Below are positions 62,195 to 64,000 of a stretch of 64,000 nt of DNA, one piece after another. Positions within the stretch are counted from its first letter, which is position 1. The number at the start of each line of letters is the position of its first letter. The stretch spans positions 1 through 64,000 of the forward strand of contig JANQLU010000038.1 in NCBI GenBank assembly GCA_028280445.1, read 5' to 3'. A program made the position numbers and the translations under genes. The DNA comes from Pirellulaceae bacterium. GTDB taxonomy: Bacteria; Planctomycetota; Planctomycetia; Pirellulales; Pirellulaceae. The notes beneath the pieces were generated by a model. The model was not told where the DNA came from. It did not search any database and saw nothing but the letters and a program-made list of their open reading frames with translations.

Positions 62195-64000
62195 CTACTG
62201 CTTGATTTCAGCCATTTTCAACAAAAATGCATGCCGCAATGCGACTTCTTTGTACCGATCATAACGTCCCGACGCACCGCCATGCCCCGCTTCCATGTTG
62301 GTTTTCAGCAACAACAAATTGTCGTCCGTTTTCATGTAACGCAATTTTGCCACCCATTTTGCTGGCTCAAAATACTGCACTTGAGAATCGTGCAGACCAG
62401 TCGTCACCAGCATGTTGGGATAATCCACTTTTCGAACATTGTCATAGGGAGAATATGACAGCATGTAATCGTAATAGTCTTTGACGGCCGGGTTGCCCCA
62501 TTCATCAAATTCGGAAGTGGTCAACGGAATCGACGTGTCCAACATGGTGGTTACTACGTCGACAAACGGAACGTCGGCAATCACGGCGTGAAACAAGCCG
62601 GGGTTCAAGTTAATTGCTGCACCGATGAGTAAGCCGCCAGCGCTTCCTCCTCGGGCATACAATCGTTTTGGATCGGCAAATTTTTCTTGGACCAGGTATT
62701 TGCCGACATCGACAAAATCGGTGAACGTGTTTTTCTTTTTCAGCAATTTGCCGTCTTCGTACCAGCGACGTCCCAACTCTTGTCCACCGCGAATATGACC
62801 GATTGCAAAGACAAATCCGCGATCGAGCAAATTCAGTCGAGTCGAGTTAAACGACGCGTCGATACTCGCGCCATAAGACCCGTAACCGTACAACAGGCAG
62901 GGTGCCGTTCCATCGAGTTTGGTGTCTTTATGGTAGACAATGGAAACGGGAACTTTGACACCATCGCGAGCTTTGGCCCAGCGCCGTTCCGATTTGTAGT
63001 TTTTGGAATCGAACCCGCCGAGCACTTCCTGTTGTTTCAACAGTCGCACCTTGCCGGTGGCGACGTTACGTTCGTAGGTGCTGCGCGGAGTTGTCATCGA
63101 CTCGTACGAATAGCGAATCCAATTGGTTTCCGGATCATCGGTCACCGACAAACCGGCGTCGTAGGCGGGATCATTGAACTCAAAATTCTGCCATTTCTGT
63201 TCACCGTTTTTTCGGAACCGAATTTCCATCAAGCCATTTTTTCGAATTTGAATTGCCAAGTAATCTTTAAACAATTCATAGCCGGCAAAATACTCTTCGT
63301 CGGAATGCGGAATTACCGTTTCCCAGTTTTCTTTACCGGGCGATTTTTCAGGAGCCCGCATCAATTTGAAATTAGTGGCTTTTTTGTCGTTGGTGCGAAT
63401 GTAAAAATGTCCGCCGTAGTGATCGGCCGAATATTCATGGTTCGCTTCGCGTGGTTGCAGCACTTTGAACTCGCCGGTAGGCTCTTTGGCGTTCAGATAT
63501 CGAACTTCTGTGCTCAACGTTTGAACGCACATGATAATCACGAATTCGCGTGAACGACTTTTGCCGACGTAGCAGCTGAACTCTTCGTCTTTTTCTTCGA
63601 AGACCAACTGATCTGTTTTGGCGTCAGTACCCAACTGATGTTTGTAGATTTGAAACGATCGCAATGTTTTGGGATCCTGCCGAGCGTAGAACAACGTCTT
63701 GTTGTCTTCGGCCCAGGTCATATTGCCGGTCACATTTTCAATTTTGTCGTCCAGCATTTTGCCGGTCGAAAGGTTTTTGAATCGTACGGTGTATTTGCGA
63801 CGGCCCACCAGATCGACGCCGTAAGCCAGGATTTTCGTATCGGGCGTGACATCCAGTCCTCGAACTGAGCAAAACTTGTGGCCTTTTGCCAACTCGTTGA
63901 CGTCGAGAATAACTTCTTCTTTTTCAGTGCCCAATTTTTTTCGGCAGTAAGTCGAATACTGTTTGCCTTCGGTTGTCCGCGAATAGTAGTTGTAGCCGTT
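62195..64000 (-). CDS. S9A prolyl oligopeptidase / oligopeptidase B-like, 5' end cut off
   Basis: The visible 601 residues are the bulk of an S9A oligopeptidase; the gene runs past the window end, as the frame is open to base 64000 (NGYNYYSRTTEGKQYSTYCR lies upstream of any start). The N-terminal beta-propeller part (about 1-330) shows DVTPDTKILAYGVDLVGRRK and ENVTGNMTWAEDNKTLFYAR. The catalytic alpha/beta-hydrolase part has the serine in GGSAGGLLIG, an aspartate region near TTGLHDSQVQYF and the histidine in EAGHGGASGRYDRYKE. The family cuts short peptides after basic residues or proline. The C-terminus is complete at 62195. Confidence 0.92.
   Translation of the reverse strand, partial: NGYNYYSRTTEGKQYSTYCRKKLGTEKEEVILDVNELAKGHKFCSVRGLDVTPDTKILAYGVDLVGRRKYTVRFKNLSTGKMLDDKIENVTGNMTWAEDNKTLFYARQDPKTLRSFQIYKHQLGTDAKTDQLVFEEKDEEFSCYVGKSRSREFVIIMCVQTLSTEVRYLNAKEPTGEFKVLQPREANHEYSADHYGGHFYIRTNDKKATNFKLMRAPEKSPGKENWETVIPHSDEEYFAGYELFKDYLAIQIRKNGLMEIRFRKNGEQKWQNFEFNDPAYDAGLSVTDDPETNWIRYSYESMTTPRSTYERNVATGKVRLLKQQEVLGGFDSKNYKSERRWAKARDGVKVPVSIVYHKDTKLDGTAPCLLYGYGSYGASIDASFNSTRLNLLDRGFVFAIGHIRGGQELGRRWYEDGKLLKKKNTFTDFVDVGKYLVQEKFADPKRLYARGGSAGGLLIGAAINLNPGLFHAVIADVPFVDVVTTMLDTSIPLTTSEFDEWGNPAVKDYYDYMLSYSPYDNVRKVDYPNMLVTTGLHDSQVQYFEPAKWVAKLRYMKTDDNLLLLKTNMEAGHGGASGRYDRYKEVALRHAFLLKMAEIKQ

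Overview
The window looks like a chromosomal stretch of a Planctomycetota bacterium, most likely Pirellulales-like. This is inferred from gene content, since no rRNA is present. The evidence is: MoxR/DUF58/BatA-type gene clusters with glutamine-amidotransferase-like VWA membrane proteins; DUF4159 and squalene-cyclase-like repeat proteins; NPCBM and PQQ-propeller secreted proteins; many Sec signal peptides; and several families of long palindromic intergenic repeats. No tRNA, rRNA, CRISPR array, transposase or phage gene was found. It is an ordinary chromosomal region with unusual protein architectures rather than an island.

Layout. 1-2.0 kb: repeats, a stand-alone response regulator and an alpha/beta hydrolase. 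2.0-5.4 kb: a BlaI-type repressor with paired operators, an M56 membrane protease carrying a C-terminal beta-propeller, and a small secreted protein. 5.8-10.6 kb: a divergent gamma-glutamyltranspeptidase-like protein, convergent with a two-gene operon (VWA protein plus a large secreted protein). 11.0-26.6 kb: an eight-gene same-strand cluster (MoxR ATPase, DUF58, BatA-like, PQQ-propeller with Lys/Asp tail, VWA/amidotransferase-like, large membrane protein, Lys/Gly/Ser repeat coiled-coil protein, TPR-like protein). 27.2-32.5 kb: an NPCBM protein and three HtrA-like proteins, of which only the first keeps a catalytic triad. 32.7-34.9 kb: an ABC-2 exporter. 35.2 kb: a 20-cysteine repeat protein. 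35.9-41.0 kb: an M24 peptidase, a secreted lectin-like protein, a DUF819 membrane protein with a receiver-like domain inserted in mid-chain, and an acetyltransferase. 41.2-44.4 kb: folP and a zinc-ribbon/terpenoid-cyclase-fold membrane protein. 44.7-47.7 kb: gyrA behind a promoter and terminator-like leader. 48-49.5 kb: two small secreted proteins. 49.6-59.1 kb: a second, divergently arranged MoxR-type cluster (VWA/amidotransferase-like and tandem-DUF4159 proteins on minus; MoxR-DUF58-BatA on plus). 59.3-64 kb: a small secreted protein, a GT39-type glycosyltransferase, and an S9A oligopeptidase cut by the window end.

The two MoxR clusters are paralogous and probably act on the cell envelope: a MoxR AAA+ ATPase working with DUF58 and VWA membrane partners. 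The first cluster adds secreted low-complexity, basic/acidic proteins not usual in classic Bat operons. The strongest novelty candidates are the DUF819-receiver fusion, the one-active/two-inactive HtrA operon, the eight-gene cluster, the Cys-repeat protein and the M56-propeller sensor.
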